This document shows positions 50,792-59,587 of a stretch of 64,000 nt of DNA, one piece after another (position 1 is the stretch's first letter; the number at the start of each line of letters is the position of its first letter). A program made the translations under genes and the position numbers. Where the stretch lies: positions 186,001 to 250,000 of the forward strand of contig NZ_VTWU01000005.1 in assembly GCF_008727865.1 (NCBI RefSeq), given 5' to 3'. The notes under the pieces are model-generated. The model saw only the letters and a list, made by a program, of their open reading frames with translations. It was not told the DNA's origin and made no database searches. The DNA is from Hymenobacter busanensis. GTDB taxonomy: Bacteria > Bacteroidota > Bacteroidia > Cytophagales > Hymenobacteraceae.

Positions 50792-51070
50792 TTAGCGTTG
50801 GTTGCGGCGCTTGGCTTTTTCCTCGTCGCGTTCGGCCTTCTCGCGTTCCTTGTTCAGGTGCTCCTTGGCTTTTTCGGCCTTGGCACCTTCCAGCGGCGGC
50901 GCGGCGCGGGGCGGCACCACCGGTGCCTGGGCCGAAGCGGGTGGCGGGGTGGCGGCCGACGGGTCGGCGGCGGGGCGGGTGGCGGGTGGCGGAGGCGTTA
51001 CCTGGGCGTGGGCGGCGGAAGCGGCCAGCACGGCGGCGGCAAATACAAACAGGCTGAGGGCAAAGCGCAT
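50792..51070 (-). CDS. Small exported Ala/Pro-rich protein with basic tail
   Basis: A 92-residue protein with signal peptide MRFALSLFVFAAAVLAASAAHAQ. The mature part is Ala/Pro/Thr-rich (VTPPPPATRPAADPSAATPPP), then becomes a strongly charged helix of Lys, Glu and Arg (EGAKAEKAKEHLNKEREKAERDEEKAKRRNQR). The family is not recognised. Low complexity leaves some doubt, but the signal peptide and the tight spacing to the DUF6526 gene support it. Confidence 0.6.
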   Translation of the reverse strand: MRFALSLFVFAAAVLAASAAHAQVTPPPPATRPAADPSAATPPPASAQAPVVPPRAAPPLEGAKAEKAKEHLNKEREKAERDEEKAKRRNQR

Positions 51071-51144
51071 AGCGGTAGGGCAAACGGTGAACTACTGGTA
51101 CGGATTCGGCCCGGCAGCAGTTTTCGACCGTGCCCGGCCGAGGT

Positions 51145-52419
51145 TTACAGCGGCTCTACATAGTCGAGGTCTTTGCCGTGGGTTTCGGGCATGGTACTCA
51201 CGGCCCAAAACGCCACCAGCAACGAGCCCAACCCCAGCACCGCGCCGGCCCCAATGATGCCCAGCGGCCGGCCGCTCACTTGCAGCGCCGACAGCCCCTT
51301 GAACATGGGCACCAGCAGCACCACCGAGCCGCGGGCGAAGTTGGGGGCGGTGGTAGCCACTGTGGCGCGCAGGTTGGTGCCAAACTGCTCGGCGGCTACC
51401 GTCACAAACAAAGCCCAGAAGCCCACCGTGAAGCCCAGCACGAAGCAGATGCGGTAGAAGGCCGTGGGCGAAGCGCCGCGCAGCGCAAACAGATAAGCGG
51501 CAATGAGCGCCCCGCACATGAGCAGAAACAGCTGCAAAGCAATTTTGCGGCTCTTGAGCAGCTGGCTGAGCGCACCGCTGGCAAAGTCGCCGAACACGAG
51601 GCCGAAGTAGCACCAGAACACCGCCAGCCCCGCCGAAACTGGTCCGCCAACGTTCAGCGCCTCCCCAAACTCGGGGGCCAGCGTAATCAGAATGCCCACC
51701 ACAAACCACAGCGGCACCCCAATGAGCAGGCACTTGAGGTAGCGCAGCAGCCGCGGGCCCGAAAACAGCCGGAAGAAGTTGCCGCGCTCTACCTCGGCTT
51801 GCTTGGCCTGCTCAAACATGCCCGACTCGTACACGCCCACCCTCAGCGCGAGCAACGCCAAGCCCAGCCCGCCGCCGATGAAATAGGCATTGCGCCAGCC
51901 GAATTTTTCGCCAATCCAATACGCCAGCATGGCCCCCGACACGCCCACCGTGGCCACAATCATGGTGCCGTAGCCGCGCTTTTCCTTGGGCAGGGTTTCC
52001 GACACCAGCGTGATGCCCGCGCCCAACTCGCCCGCTAGCCCAATGCCCGCAATCAGCCGCAGCCAGGCGTATTGGTCGATGGTCTGCACGAAGCCGTTGG
52101 CAATGTTGGCCACCGAGTAAAGCAGAATCGAGCCGAAGAGCACCGACAACCGGCCGCGCTTGTCGCCCAGAATGCCCCACAGAATACCGCCCAGCAGCAT
52201 TCCGGCCATTTGCATGTTGATCAGGAACAGGCCTTCGTTGGTAACCGCTTCCTTGGCCGTAATGCCCAAATCGTTCAGGCTTTTCACCCGCACAATGCTG
52301 AACAGAATCAGGTCGTAGATGTCGACGAAGTAGCCGAGGGCCGCCACGACCACAATGGCCGAGAATAGCCCGGTGGTTTTGGGAGAAGAGGAAACGGGTG
52401 GGGGAGAGGTCAGGGCCAT
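51145..52419 (-). CDS. MFS transporter of the metabolite:H+ symporter type
   Basis: A 424-residue protein with about twelve TM helices. The first helix region (AIVVVAALGYFVDIYDLILFSIVRV) and loop 2-3 motif (GGILWGILGDKRGRLSVLFGSI) are typical of MFS proteins; the loop after TM4 (AGELGAGITLVSETLPKEKRGYGTMIVA) resembles the sugar or metabolite:H+ symporter branch. The substrate cannot be assigned. It is the first of three same-strand genes with the Ala/Pro-rich and DUF6526 genes but has a 74-bp gap to the next, so operon membership is uncertain. Confidence 0.9.
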   Translation of the reverse strand: MALTSPPPVSSSPKTTGLFSAIVVVAALGYFVDIYDLILFSIVRVKSLNDLGITAKEAVTNEGLFLINMQMAGMLLGGILWGILGDKRGRLSVLFGSILLYSVANIANGFVQTIDQYAWLRLIAGIGLAGELGAGITLVSETLPKEKRGYGTMIVATVGVSGAMLAYWIGEKFGWRNAYFIGGGLGLALLALRVGVYESGMFEQAKQAEVERGNFFRLFSGPRLLRYLKCLLIGVPLWFVVGILITLAPEFGEALNVGGPVSAGLAVFWCYFGLVFGDFASGALSQLLKSRKIALQLFLLMCGALIAAYLFALRGASPTAFYRICFVLGFTVGFWALFVTVAAEQFGTNLRATVATTAPNFARGSVVLLVPMFKGLSALQVSGRPLGIIGAGAVLGLGSLLVAFWAVSTMPETHGKDLDYVEPL

Positions 52420-52515
52420 GCAGCAGCGGAATAAGGCCCGCAGGTTACGAAGAAACTGCCGAAATCAGGCCCAGAATTCGGCCGACCAACGCCACCGATG
52501 CGCAGGTTGCTGCGG

Positions 52516-53430
52516 CTACGGGTGCACTGCGTCGCAGCTTTCGCTGGTGCAGGCGCTGGTTTCCACCTGCACCGTGGTGTGGCCGATGTTGAACTCGTGG
52601 GCCATGGCGTGCTGCAGCTCGTGCAGAAACGGGCTGTCGGTGCCGGCGGGGCGCACCACGTGGGCCGTGAGGGCAGTTTCGCGGGTGCTCAGGGGCCAGA
52701 TGTGCAGGTCGTGCACGCCTACCACGCCGGGTTGGGCCAGCAGATACGCCCGCACAGCTTCAGGGTCGATGGCGGCCGGCACGCCGTGCAGGCTCAGTTG
52801 CACCGTTTCGCGCAGCAAGCCCCACGAGCTGAACCCCACGATGCCCAGAATAACGAAGCTGATGGCCGGATCGAGCCAGAGCCAGCCGGTGAAATACACC
52901 AGCGCCCCGCCCGCCATCACGCCCAACGACACCAGCGCGTCGGTGAGCATGTGCAGATAAGCGCCGCGCACGTTCACGTCGTGCTGCTGGCCGCTGCGGA
53001 AGAGCAAGGCGGTGGCACCGTTCACCACAATGCCCGCGCCGGCCAGCAGCATCACGAGCTGGCCGTTCACCGGCTCGGGGTGCCGCAGGTGGTCGAGCGT
53101 ATCCCATAGAATGAAGCCCAGCGCGAGGTACAGCAAAGCCGCATTCAGCAGCGCCGCCTGAATGGTGGCGCTTTTCAGGCCGTAGGTGTAGCGCGAGGAA
53201 GTAGGCTGCTGGCCGAGGCGCGAAGCACCCCAGGCCAGCGCCAGACTTAGCACGTCGCTCAGGTTGTGGCCGGCATCCGAGAGCAGCGCCGACGAATTGG
53301 CCCACCAGCCGCCGGTAGCTTCGGCGGCCACAAACACCAGATTCAGCGCAATGCCAATACCGAAAGCCCGACCGAAATGCGTGATGTCGGCGGCGTGGTT
53401 GTGGTGATGATGCGCGTGGTCGTGGGCCAT
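52516..53430 (-). CDS. Cation diffusion facilitator metal exporter (CzcD-like)
   Basis: A 304-residue protein. The N-terminus is histidine-rich (MAHDHAHHHHNHAADITHFG), followed by six TM helices. The metal site residues are in LLSDAGHNLSDVLSL (TM2) and LHMLTDALVSLGVM (TM5), both with the HxxxD spacing of zinc-type CDFs. The C-terminal cytoplasmic domain has GVHDLHIWPLSTRETALTAHV and EFNIGHTTVQVETSAC. It exports Zn2+ or a similar divalent cation by proton exchange. A perfect -7 box lies 5 bp upstream. The TonB receptor and His-rich protein genes lie behind it on the same strand. Confidence 0.94.
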   Translation of the reverse strand: MAHDHAHHHHNHAADITHFGRAFGIGIALNLVFVAAEATGGWWANSSALLSDAGHNLSDVLSLALAWGASRLGQQPTSSRYTYGLKSATIQAALLNAALLYLALGFILWDTLDHLRHPEPVNGQLVMLLAGAGIVVNGATALLFRSGQQHDVNVRGAYLHMLTDALVSLGVMAGGALVYFTGWLWLDPAISFVILGIVGFSSWGLLRETVQLSLHGVPAAIDPEAVRAYLLAQPGVVGVHDLHIWPLSTRETALTAHVVRPAGTDSPFLHELQHAMAHEFNIGHTTVQVETSACTSESCDAVHP

Positions 53431-53435
53431 GACGG

Positions 53436-53443
53436 CAAAGCTA
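53436..53443 (-). promoter_or_regulatory. Candidate -7 box for the CDF gene
   Basis: Read on the minus strand it is TAGCTTTG, an exact match, only 5 bp before the start codon, so the leader would be nearly absent. Confidence 0.45.
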
Positions 53444-53528
53444 GTATGCGGCGGAACTCTCCTTATACCGCGCACTGCCGTGCCGCGTTCTGCTGCCAAG
53501 TTTCTGGTAGCCAGCCGGCCGCCGCTGG

Positions 53529-55949
53529 CTACTGCAGCCGCACCGGCACCACCAGCTTCACGCTCACGTTGCGGCCGGGGTTGAATACGCCCATCCGGCC
53601 GTTGGCCACGTTGTAGGCCGCATATTTCAGGCGACTCAGATGGTTCTGATAACCCACGTCAAACAGGTTGTTGGCTGCTAGGAACAGCGAAAACAGCGTC
53701 GTGCCTTTGCCGTTCACCACGTCGCCGCCCGCGCCCAGGTTCACCAGCGTGTAGCCGGCCGTGGGCGTTTCGGTTTCGAAGGCCGAGAAGATGCGCTTCT
53801 GGGCAAGATTGTGCTCCACGGCCACGCGGGCGTAGAGGTGCGCCAGCTGCGAACCAAACTTCGCCTTCGTCACTCGCAACTCCGACTGCACCCGGTCGGC
53901 GGGCGTGAACGGCAGCCACTGCTCGCCCTCGGGCGCGTTTTGGCGCCGCGCCCGCACCATCGAAAACGAGTTTTCGAAGTGCAGCCAATCGAGCGGGTGG
54001 GGGTGCAGGTCGAGGGAAACTTCGCCGCCGTAGAGGCGGGCCTGGCCCTGGCCGTAGCGGAATACCGGGTCGCCTTCGGCCGAAACAGAGTCGGCCAGCC
54101 GCACCGGGAAAATGTAGTTGCCGATGCGGTTGTCGAAAGCATCCAGGCTCAGCCCCACGTGGTCGGAAGTGTAGCTCAGGCCGGCGTCGAACTGCCGACT
54201 GGTTTCGGCTTTCAGGCCGGTTTCCCCGATTTCGTAGCGAATCGTGCCCTCGTGCTTGCCGTTCGACGCCAGCTCGGCAATGTTGGGCGCCCGAAACCCG
54301 CGGGCCACGTTGGCTTTCAGCACTAGCTGCTCGGTAATATTGAGCGCCCCGCCCACGCTGCCCGACCAGTTGCTGTACGTGTTCTGAAAGGCCGAAAACT
54401 TCGTTTCAGCTTCGGGCGTGCCTGCTGGTACGGGCATCTCGTCCTCGTTCAAATACAGCGCATCGGCCGCAATGCGGCGCCGGTCGTAGCGCAGGCCGCC
54501 GCTGAGGTCGAGGCGGCCGAAGGTTTTCTTGGTGACGCCGAACACGCCACCGTCGAACAGCTGGTAAGCCGGAATCAGAAATTCCACGCCCTTGTTCTGG
54601 TTTTCCTGCGCCATGCCGCTCACACCCAGGGTGGTGGACCAGCCGCCTAGCTCGGGCAGAAAATAGCGTGCCGCGTAGTCCACGGTGCGCAGCTGGAAGT
54701 ACAGCGACGGATCATCGGGCGCGGTGACGTCGCCAAACTCGCGGCGCAGGTTCTGTTGCCAGCCCACGTTCACGGTTAGCCGCGAAGCGCCCAGGATGAA
54801 GTTGTTGTCGGTGCCGAGGCGCAAATGGTTGATCTGCTGGCGCGGCACGGCAAGGCCGTAGCCGCGCAGGTCCTCGTCGGTCACCGCTTGTTCCTCCGCT
54901 ATGCCGCCGGCGTTGCGCAGCTTCAGAAAGCGGCCCGTAAGCGTGTCCCGTTCGCCTTCCATCAGGCCCACGGCTTGGTTGAACGAGCTGACCGTGAGGT
55001 GGGAGTAGCCCCAGCTCTTGTTCACGCCCACGTAGCCGCTGCCGTTCAGCTCCCGAAAGCCGGAGTTGTACACCCGGCCGTCGTAGCGGTTGCGGTAGGC
55101 GCCGGCCACTTTCCCCGACCCCCGCACCAGCCAGTTGAAGCCGTTTTGGTTGCCGGCGTTCATCACCGAATAGCCTTGCAGGTGGTTGTTCGTCTGGTAA
55201 TTAGCTGTAAACGAGCCCAGAATCTTTCCTTCCTCCACCGGGTCGGGCGCCACAAAGTTGATGACGCCCGCCATGCCGTCGGAGCCATACAGCAAGGAGC
55301 CGGGCCCCTTGATGATTTCGGCCCGGTCGATGCTGTATTCGTCTACCTCGATGCCGTGCTCGTCGCCCCACTGCTGGCCTTCCTGCTTGGCGCCGTTGTT
55401 GAGCGTGATGACGCGGTTGGAGCTCAGCCCGCGGATGACGGGCTTACTGATGGCCGCGCCGGTGGTAATCTGCGACACGCCCGGCGTGTGCGCAATGGCA
55501 TCCACCACGTTGGTCGCAGCCGCCTGGTTCAGCTGCTCACGGTCCACCACGTTCGTGGGCACCGGCGAGCGGCGCATCTCGGTAGCCGCCGACACACCCG
55601 TGACGATAACCTGGGCAATTTCGGTAGCGGCCGGAGCCAGCGCAAACTCCAGTGGCTGTGCGGTATCCACGGTGCGCACCACGGTGCCGTAGCCCAGGGA
55701 ACGAACCTGCACTAGGTAGCGGCCCCGCGGCAGGTTGGCAAAGCTGAAACGCCCGTCGGCATCGGTAGCCGTGACCTGGCGCAAGTCGGAAAACAGCACC
55801 GTAGCGCCCGGAATGGGTTGTTGGGTTGCCTGGTCGAGCACGCGGCCGGTAACGACGGCGGTGGTAGCGGGCCGCTGAGCCGGAACGGCTTGGGCTACCG
55901 CGGTCTGGCTCGCCGCCCCAAGGGCCGCCAGAAGCAGAAATCGATACAT
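53529..55949 (-). CDS. TonB-dependent receptor with carboxypeptidase-like N-terminal domain
   Basis: An 806-residue outer-membrane receptor with signal peptide MYRFLLLAALGAASQTAVAQA. Residues about 30-105 are a CarboxypepD_reg-like domain (VTGRVLDQATQQPIPGATVLFSDLRQVTATDADGRFSF). The plug domain follows (NVVDAIAHTPGVSQITTGAAISKPVIRGLSSNRV, about 160-250), then a 22-strand barrel to the end (VSVKLVVPVRLQ). It uses energy from TonB/ExbBD to import a scarce ligand. Being between a CDF exporter and a His-rich protein, it may take up or sense a metal or metallophore. No cobalamin riboswitch motif is seen upstream. Confidence 0.93.
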   Translation of the reverse strand: MYRFLLLAALGAASQTAVAQAVPAQRPATTAVVTGRVLDQATQQPIPGATVLFSDLRQVTATDADGRFSFANLPRGRYLVQVRSLGYGTVVRTVDTAQPLEFALAPAATEIAQVIVTGVSAATEMRRSPVPTNVVDREQLNQAAATNVVDAIAHTPGVSQITTGAAISKPVIRGLSSNRVITLNNGAKQEGQQWGDEHGIEVDEYSIDRAEIIKGPGSLLYGSDGMAGVINFVAPDPVEEGKILGSFTANYQTNNHLQGYSVMNAGNQNGFNWLVRGSGKVAGAYRNRYDGRVYNSGFRELNGSGYVGVNKSWGYSHLTVSSFNQAVGLMEGERDTLTGRFLKLRNAGGIAEEQAVTDEDLRGYGLAVPRQQINHLRLGTDNNFILGASRLTVNVGWQQNLRREFGDVTAPDDPSLYFQLRTVDYAARYFLPELGGWSTTLGVSGMAQENQNKGVEFLIPAYQLFDGGVFGVTKKTFGRLDLSGGLRYDRRRIAADALYLNEDEMPVPAGTPEAETKFSAFQNTYSNWSGSVGGALNITEQLVLKANVARGFRAPNIAELASNGKHEGTIRYEIGETGLKAETSRQFDAGLSYTSDHVGLSLDAFDNRIGNYIFPVRLADSVSAEGDPVFRYGQGQARLYGGEVSLDLHPHPLDWLHFENSFSMVRARRQNAPEGEQWLPFTPADRVQSELRVTKAKFGSQLAHLYARVAVEHNLAQKRIFSAFETETPTAGYTLVNLGAGGDVVNGKGTTLFSLFLAANNLFDVGYQNHLSRLKYAAYNVANGRMGVFNPGRNVSVKLVVPVRLQ

Positions 55950-56228
55950 AGAAAGTCGAGGAAAGACTACAGCCCTAGCAGCCGGAAGCAACTGGGCGAG
56001 TCAAAAAAAATGAGCTGGGCTGTATCCCGTCGGCGGCGTGTGAGGCCGGCGGCAGGGGGCTGAAGCAGTACACTATTCCGAAGCCGAGCTACCGGGGTAA
56101 TGCTACAAGACAGCTACAAAACTGAAACCAACAAACACGGGCCATGGCGGCCCTTGCTGCACTTGCCACGTTGTCTGCGGTCGATCGGAGCTTGTAGAAA
56201 AGCCGCCGAGGGGCCGATGTGCGTGGTA

Positions 56229-56567
56229 CTAGGCCCGCGTGGGCGGTCCGCGCAGGTGGAGTGTCGCCCGTTCCGTGCCGTTCCACACCGATTGGCCGCT
56301 CGGGGCTACCACCGAAGCATACGTTCGGTGCGCTGGCGTAAATACTACCTCCGGCGCCGGTTGAAAGGGCGTGTTGAAGAGGTGGTCGACGCCGCAGTGC
56401 TGGTGCTTTTCGGTCAGCAGAGCTTTGGCTCCGCGGCCTTCGTGGGCGACTTCACGCTCGGTGTGCTGGTGCTGGTGCAACGCCAGAATCCACGCCTCGG
56501 GCACCAGCACCCGCATAAAGCAGGCGAGGAGCACCAAAGCCAAACGGGACCGAAGCGTGTGCATCAT
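56229..56567 (-). CDS. Small His-rich exported protein beside TonB receptor
   Basis: A 112-residue protein. The N-terminus has a hydrophobic stretch (RSRLALVLLACFMRVLVPEAWILAL), then histidine clusters (LHQHQHTEREVAHEG and KHQHCGVDHLFNTPFQP) that could bind zinc, copper or cobalt. A second ATG lies one codon in. Similar small His-rich genes precede TonB receptor and metal-exporter genes in other Bacteroidota, from memory. A perfect -7 box is 16 bp upstream, and the receptor gene follows after 279 bp. It may be a metal chaperone or sensor. Confidence 0.65.
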   Translation of the reverse strand: MMHTLRSRLALVLLACFMRVLVPEAWILALHQHQHTEREVAHEGRGAKALLTEKHQHCGVDHLFNTPFQPAPEVVFTPAHRTYASVVAPSGQSVWNGTERATLHLRGPPTRA

Positions 56568-56935
56568 GCAAGAGTAAGCAGCCCAAAGATACAGGCTGCT
56601 CAGCTACGTGCCCACTGACGCAAACTGGCGCAACGAAGTTGCGCTCAACCCGAGGCGGCAACGTTGCGCTGCCGGTTGCGTTTGCATGCATCCGCCCACC
56701 CAAATTTCCCCTCGATGATGAAAAAGCTACCCCTATTGCTCCTTCGTTCCGTTGTGCGCCTGATTGCGCCTACCCACAAACGCCCCGAATCAACGGATAC
56801 GCTTTTCGTTTAGGCGCTTTTCGCCCACAATTTCAATTCCTTGAGCTAGCGAATCAGGCCATTCGGCAAAATTGCCGGCGACTATTGAGGCCGCGGATTT
56901 CCTTTGGTGAGGTAATTCGTTAATCAATAGTTAGT
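56568..56935. other. Intergenic region between divergent His-rich and STAS-like genes
   Basis: About 370 bp with a candidate -7 box near the His-rich gene and an AT-rich stretch before the STAS-like gene. I see no gene, strong hairpin or repeat. Confidence 0.5.
56584..56591 (-). promoter_or_regulatory. Candidate -7 box for the His-rich protein gene
   Basis: Read on the minus strand it is TATCTTTG, an exact match to TAnnTTTG, 16 bp before the start codon. Confidence 0.45.
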
Positions 56936-57379
56936 ATGGTAGTTTCGTCGATTGACCCGTGGCTGTTATCCTTCGACCCGCAACTGCTGCTGCTGTGCCA
57001 GCGCTGGCACGGGCGGTACAACATGCAGCTCTTCCGAACTGCGACTCAGCAAGTAATACAGGCCGCACGCGACCTGGGCGTGCGCCGCTTGCTGTTCGAT
57101 CTGGATGGCCTGCCCAATCTCAGCTTCGATGACCAGGTGTGGTTTAGCGCGGCCGTTATGCCCACTTTGCCTTCCCTGCAACTAAGCCATCTGGCAGTGG
57201 TTTTTGGCGCCAACGTGTACAACCAGCTTGCCGCTGAAAGCATTGTGGAAGCGGATGCGCGGCATATTCAGTGCGACATGCAGTTCTTCGCCGATGCCCA
57301 GGCGGCCCACGACTGGCTGACGACTCCGGGCGCACTGCGGCAAGGGCCAGCGGCCCAGCAATGGCTGCTGGCGGGCTAA
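56936..57379 (+). CDS. STAS/SpoIIAA-like small protein, paralogue B
   Basis: A 147-residue cytosolic protein. Alternating strands and helices match paralogue A at 33261: VRRLLFDLDGLPNLSFDDQVWFSAAVMPTLPSLQLSHLAVVFGANVYNQ then CDMQFFADAQAAHDWLTTPG. The two are about equally long but differ in the N-terminal third. STAS-like domains often bind small ligands or phosphorylated partners. No function is assigned. It begins after an AT-rich gap and has no operon partner. Confidence 0.7.
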   Translation: MVVSSIDPWLLSFDPQLLLLCQRWHGRYNMQLFRTATQQVIQAARDLGVRRLLFDLDGLPNLSFDDQVWFSAAVMPTLPSLQLSHLAVVFGANVYNQLAAESIVEADARHIQCDMQFFADAQAAHDWLTTPGALRQGPAAQQWLLAG

Positions 57380-57587
57380 CCTGGGGCAACATCTGGACCC
57401 AAGAGTTGAAGGGTGGCAATAATCAGCCGACGTGGCAATGCGGCAGATCATGCGGGCAGGCGGCTGCCATGTTGGCGCTAACTGCGTCGCCCGGCTGGCG
57501 TGGAACAGGGTTTGAGGAGCGCGCCGTGGCACCTTCGGGGTGCTTTGGTACTTTCTGAAACTTCAACCCTGCTTAAGCTAAACCGCT

Positions 57588-59420
57588 ATGCAAGAAACCG
57601 GTAGCATCTCGATTCACACCGAGAATATCTTCCCCATCATCAAGAAATTCCTGTACTCCGACCACGAGATTTTCCTCCGTGAGTTGGTGTCGAACGCCGT
57701 GGATGCCACGCAGAAGCTGAAAAGCCTCGCGCAGCTGGGCGAGTACCAGGGGGAAGCCGGCGAGCTGAAAGTGACGGTGAGCGTCGACAAGGAAGCCCGC
57801 ACCATTACCGTGTCGGACCGCGGCATCGGCATGACGGCCGAGGAGATTAAGAAGTACATCAACCAAATTGCCTTTTCCGGCGCCACCGAGTTTGTAGAGA
57901 AGTACAAGGACAAGGACGCCGCGGCCAAAGACCAGATTATCGGGCAGTTCGGCCTAGGCTTCTACTCGGCCTTCATGGTGGCCAAGGAAGTTGAAATCTT
58001 CTCCAAGAGCTTCCGCGAAGACACCGAAGCCGCCCGCTGGGTGTGCGACGGCAGCACGGAATTCACCCTCGAAACCACCGACAAAGCCGAGCGCGGTACC
58101 GACGTGGTGCTGCACGTGGCCGAAGATTCCGACGAGTTTCTGGAGCCGCAGCGCCTGCGCGGCATCCTCACCAAGTACTGCAAGTTTCTGCCCATTCCCA
58201 TCGAGTTCGAGGGCGAGGTGATTAACCAGACGCAGCCGCTCTGGACCAAGCAACCCGCCGACCTCACCGACGAGGACTACACCAAGTTCTACCAGGAGCT
58301 GTACCCGTTCTCGGAAGCCCCGCTGTTCTGGATTCACCTGAACGTGGATTACCCCTTCAACCTGACGGGCATTCTGTACTTCCCCAAGGTAAAGGACGAG
58401 CTGCAGCTCCAGCGCAACAAAATTCAGCTCTACTCGCGCCAGGTGTTCATCACCGACGAGGTAAAGGACGTGGTGCCCGAGTTCCTGATGCTGCTCCACG
58501 GCGTGCTCGACTCGCCCGATATTCCGCTGAACGTCTCGCGCAGCTTCCTGCAGGCCGACGCCAACGTGCGGAAAATCAACCAGTACATCACCAAGAAGGT
58601 AGCCGACAAGCTGGCCGAAATCTTCCGTAAAGACCGCGAAGCCTTCGAGCAGAAATGGTCCGACATCGGCTTGTTTGTGAAGTACGGCATGCTCTCCGAC
58701 GACAAGTTCTACGACCGGGCCAAAGACATTGCGCTGGTGCAGAACGTGGGCGGTAAGTTCTTTACCCTGAACGAGTACAAGGAGCACGTACAGGCCAACC
58801 AGCAGGACAAAAACGAGCAAACCGTGCTGCTCTACACCACCGATGCCGAGGCACAGCACGCCTACGTGGTGGCGGCCCAGGAGCGCGGCTACGACGTGCT
58901 CAAGCTCGACGGCGTGCTCGATTCGCACTTCATTGGCTTGCTGGAGCAGAAACTGGAGAAAACTACCTTCAAGCGTGTGGACGCCGACACGGTGAGCAAG
59001 CTCATCGAGAAGGACGAAACCACCGAGAGCGTGCTGACTGACGACGAGAAAACCAAGCTGCAGGAGTTGTTCGCCAAGGCCATCAGTAACCCCGCCATGC
59101 ACGTGCAGGTGGAGGCGCTGGCCCCGCAGGATGCCCCGGTTATCATCACGCTGCCCGAGTTTATGCGCCGCATGAAGGACATGCAGCGTGCTGGCGGCGG
59201 GGGCGGCATGGCCATGTTCGGCTCCTTGCCCGACAGCTACACCGTGAGCGTAAACGCCAACAACCCCGTGGCCCAGCGCGTGCTCAAAGCCGACGACGAA
59301 GCCGCCGCCAAGCTGGCCAAGCAAGCTTTCGACCTGGCGCTGCTGGCCCAGGGCATGCTGAAAGGCGAGGCGCTGACCGCCTTCGTGAAGCGCAGCGCCG
59401 ATTTGCTGGCCGCTGAGTAA
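57588..59420 (+). CDS. htpG: Chaperone protein HtpG (Hsp90)
   Basis: A 610-residue protein of normal bacterial Hsp90 length. The N-terminal ATPase domain (GHKL) has ELVSNAVDAT with the conserved Asn and Asp, DRGIGMT and GQFGLGFYSAFMV. The middle domain includes LPLNVSRSFLQ-like DIPLNVSRSFLQAD. The C-terminal domain ends in LAKQAFDLALLAQG and, as in bacterial Hsp90, has no MEEVD tail. It helps fold client proteins in the cytoplasm with DnaK. No CIRCE element was seen. A strong hairpin follows the gene. Confidence 0.97.
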   Translation: MQETGSISIHTENIFPIIKKFLYSDHEIFLRELVSNAVDATQKLKSLAQLGEYQGEAGELKVTVSVDKEARTITVSDRGIGMTAEEIKKYINQIAFSGATEFVEKYKDKDAAAKDQIIGQFGLGFYSAFMVAKEVEIFSKSFREDTEAARWVCDGSTEFTLETTDKAERGTDVVLHVAEDSDEFLEPQRLRGILTKYCKFLPIPIEFEGEVINQTQPLWTKQPADLTDEDYTKFYQELYPFSEAPLFWIHLNVDYPFNLTGILYFPKVKDELQLQRNKIQLYSRQVFITDEVKDVVPEFLMLLHGVLDSPDIPLNVSRSFLQADANVRKINQYITKKVADKLAEIFRKDREAFEQKWSDIGLFVKYGMLSDDKFYDRAKDIALVQNVGGKFFTLNEYKEHVQANQQDKNEQTVLLYTTDAEAQHAYVVAAQERGYDVLKLDGVLDSHFIGLLEQKLEKTTFKRVDADTVSKLIEKDETTESVLTDDEKTKLQELFAKAISNPAMHVQVEALAPQDAPVIITLPEFMRRMKDMQRAGGGGGMAMFGSLPDSYTVSVNANNPVAQRVLKADDEAAAKLAKQAFDLALLAQGMLKGEALTAFVKRSADLLAAE

Positions 59421-59440
59421 TTCTGCTTCATGGCAAGCGC

Positions 59441-59477
59441 AAAAGCCGGCTGCGTCCACGCGACGCAGCCGGCTTTT
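59441..59477 (+). terminator. Terminator of htpG
   Basis: Perfect 16-bp arms (59441-59456 and 59462-59477) around a 5-nt loop, with A and T tracts on the two sides of the stem. Confidence 0.9.
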
Positions 59478-59587
59478 GACGTTTGAGCCACCGTGCCTGC
59501 CGGCCGCGGCTCAGGCTACCAACAGCACCGGGCACTATCAACCCCTATCTTTACGTTTCGCACTTCGACACCCGCTCTGCCTACCCG

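Noticed and set aside
55950-56228. Cobalamin riboswitch upstream of the TonB receptor
   Set aside because: I looked for the conserved riboswitch boxes on the minus strand and did not find them.
57954-59459. 501-codon open frame antisense to htpG
   Set aside because: It is a shadow of a certain Hsp90 gene; it has no start context or domain and runs through the terminator.
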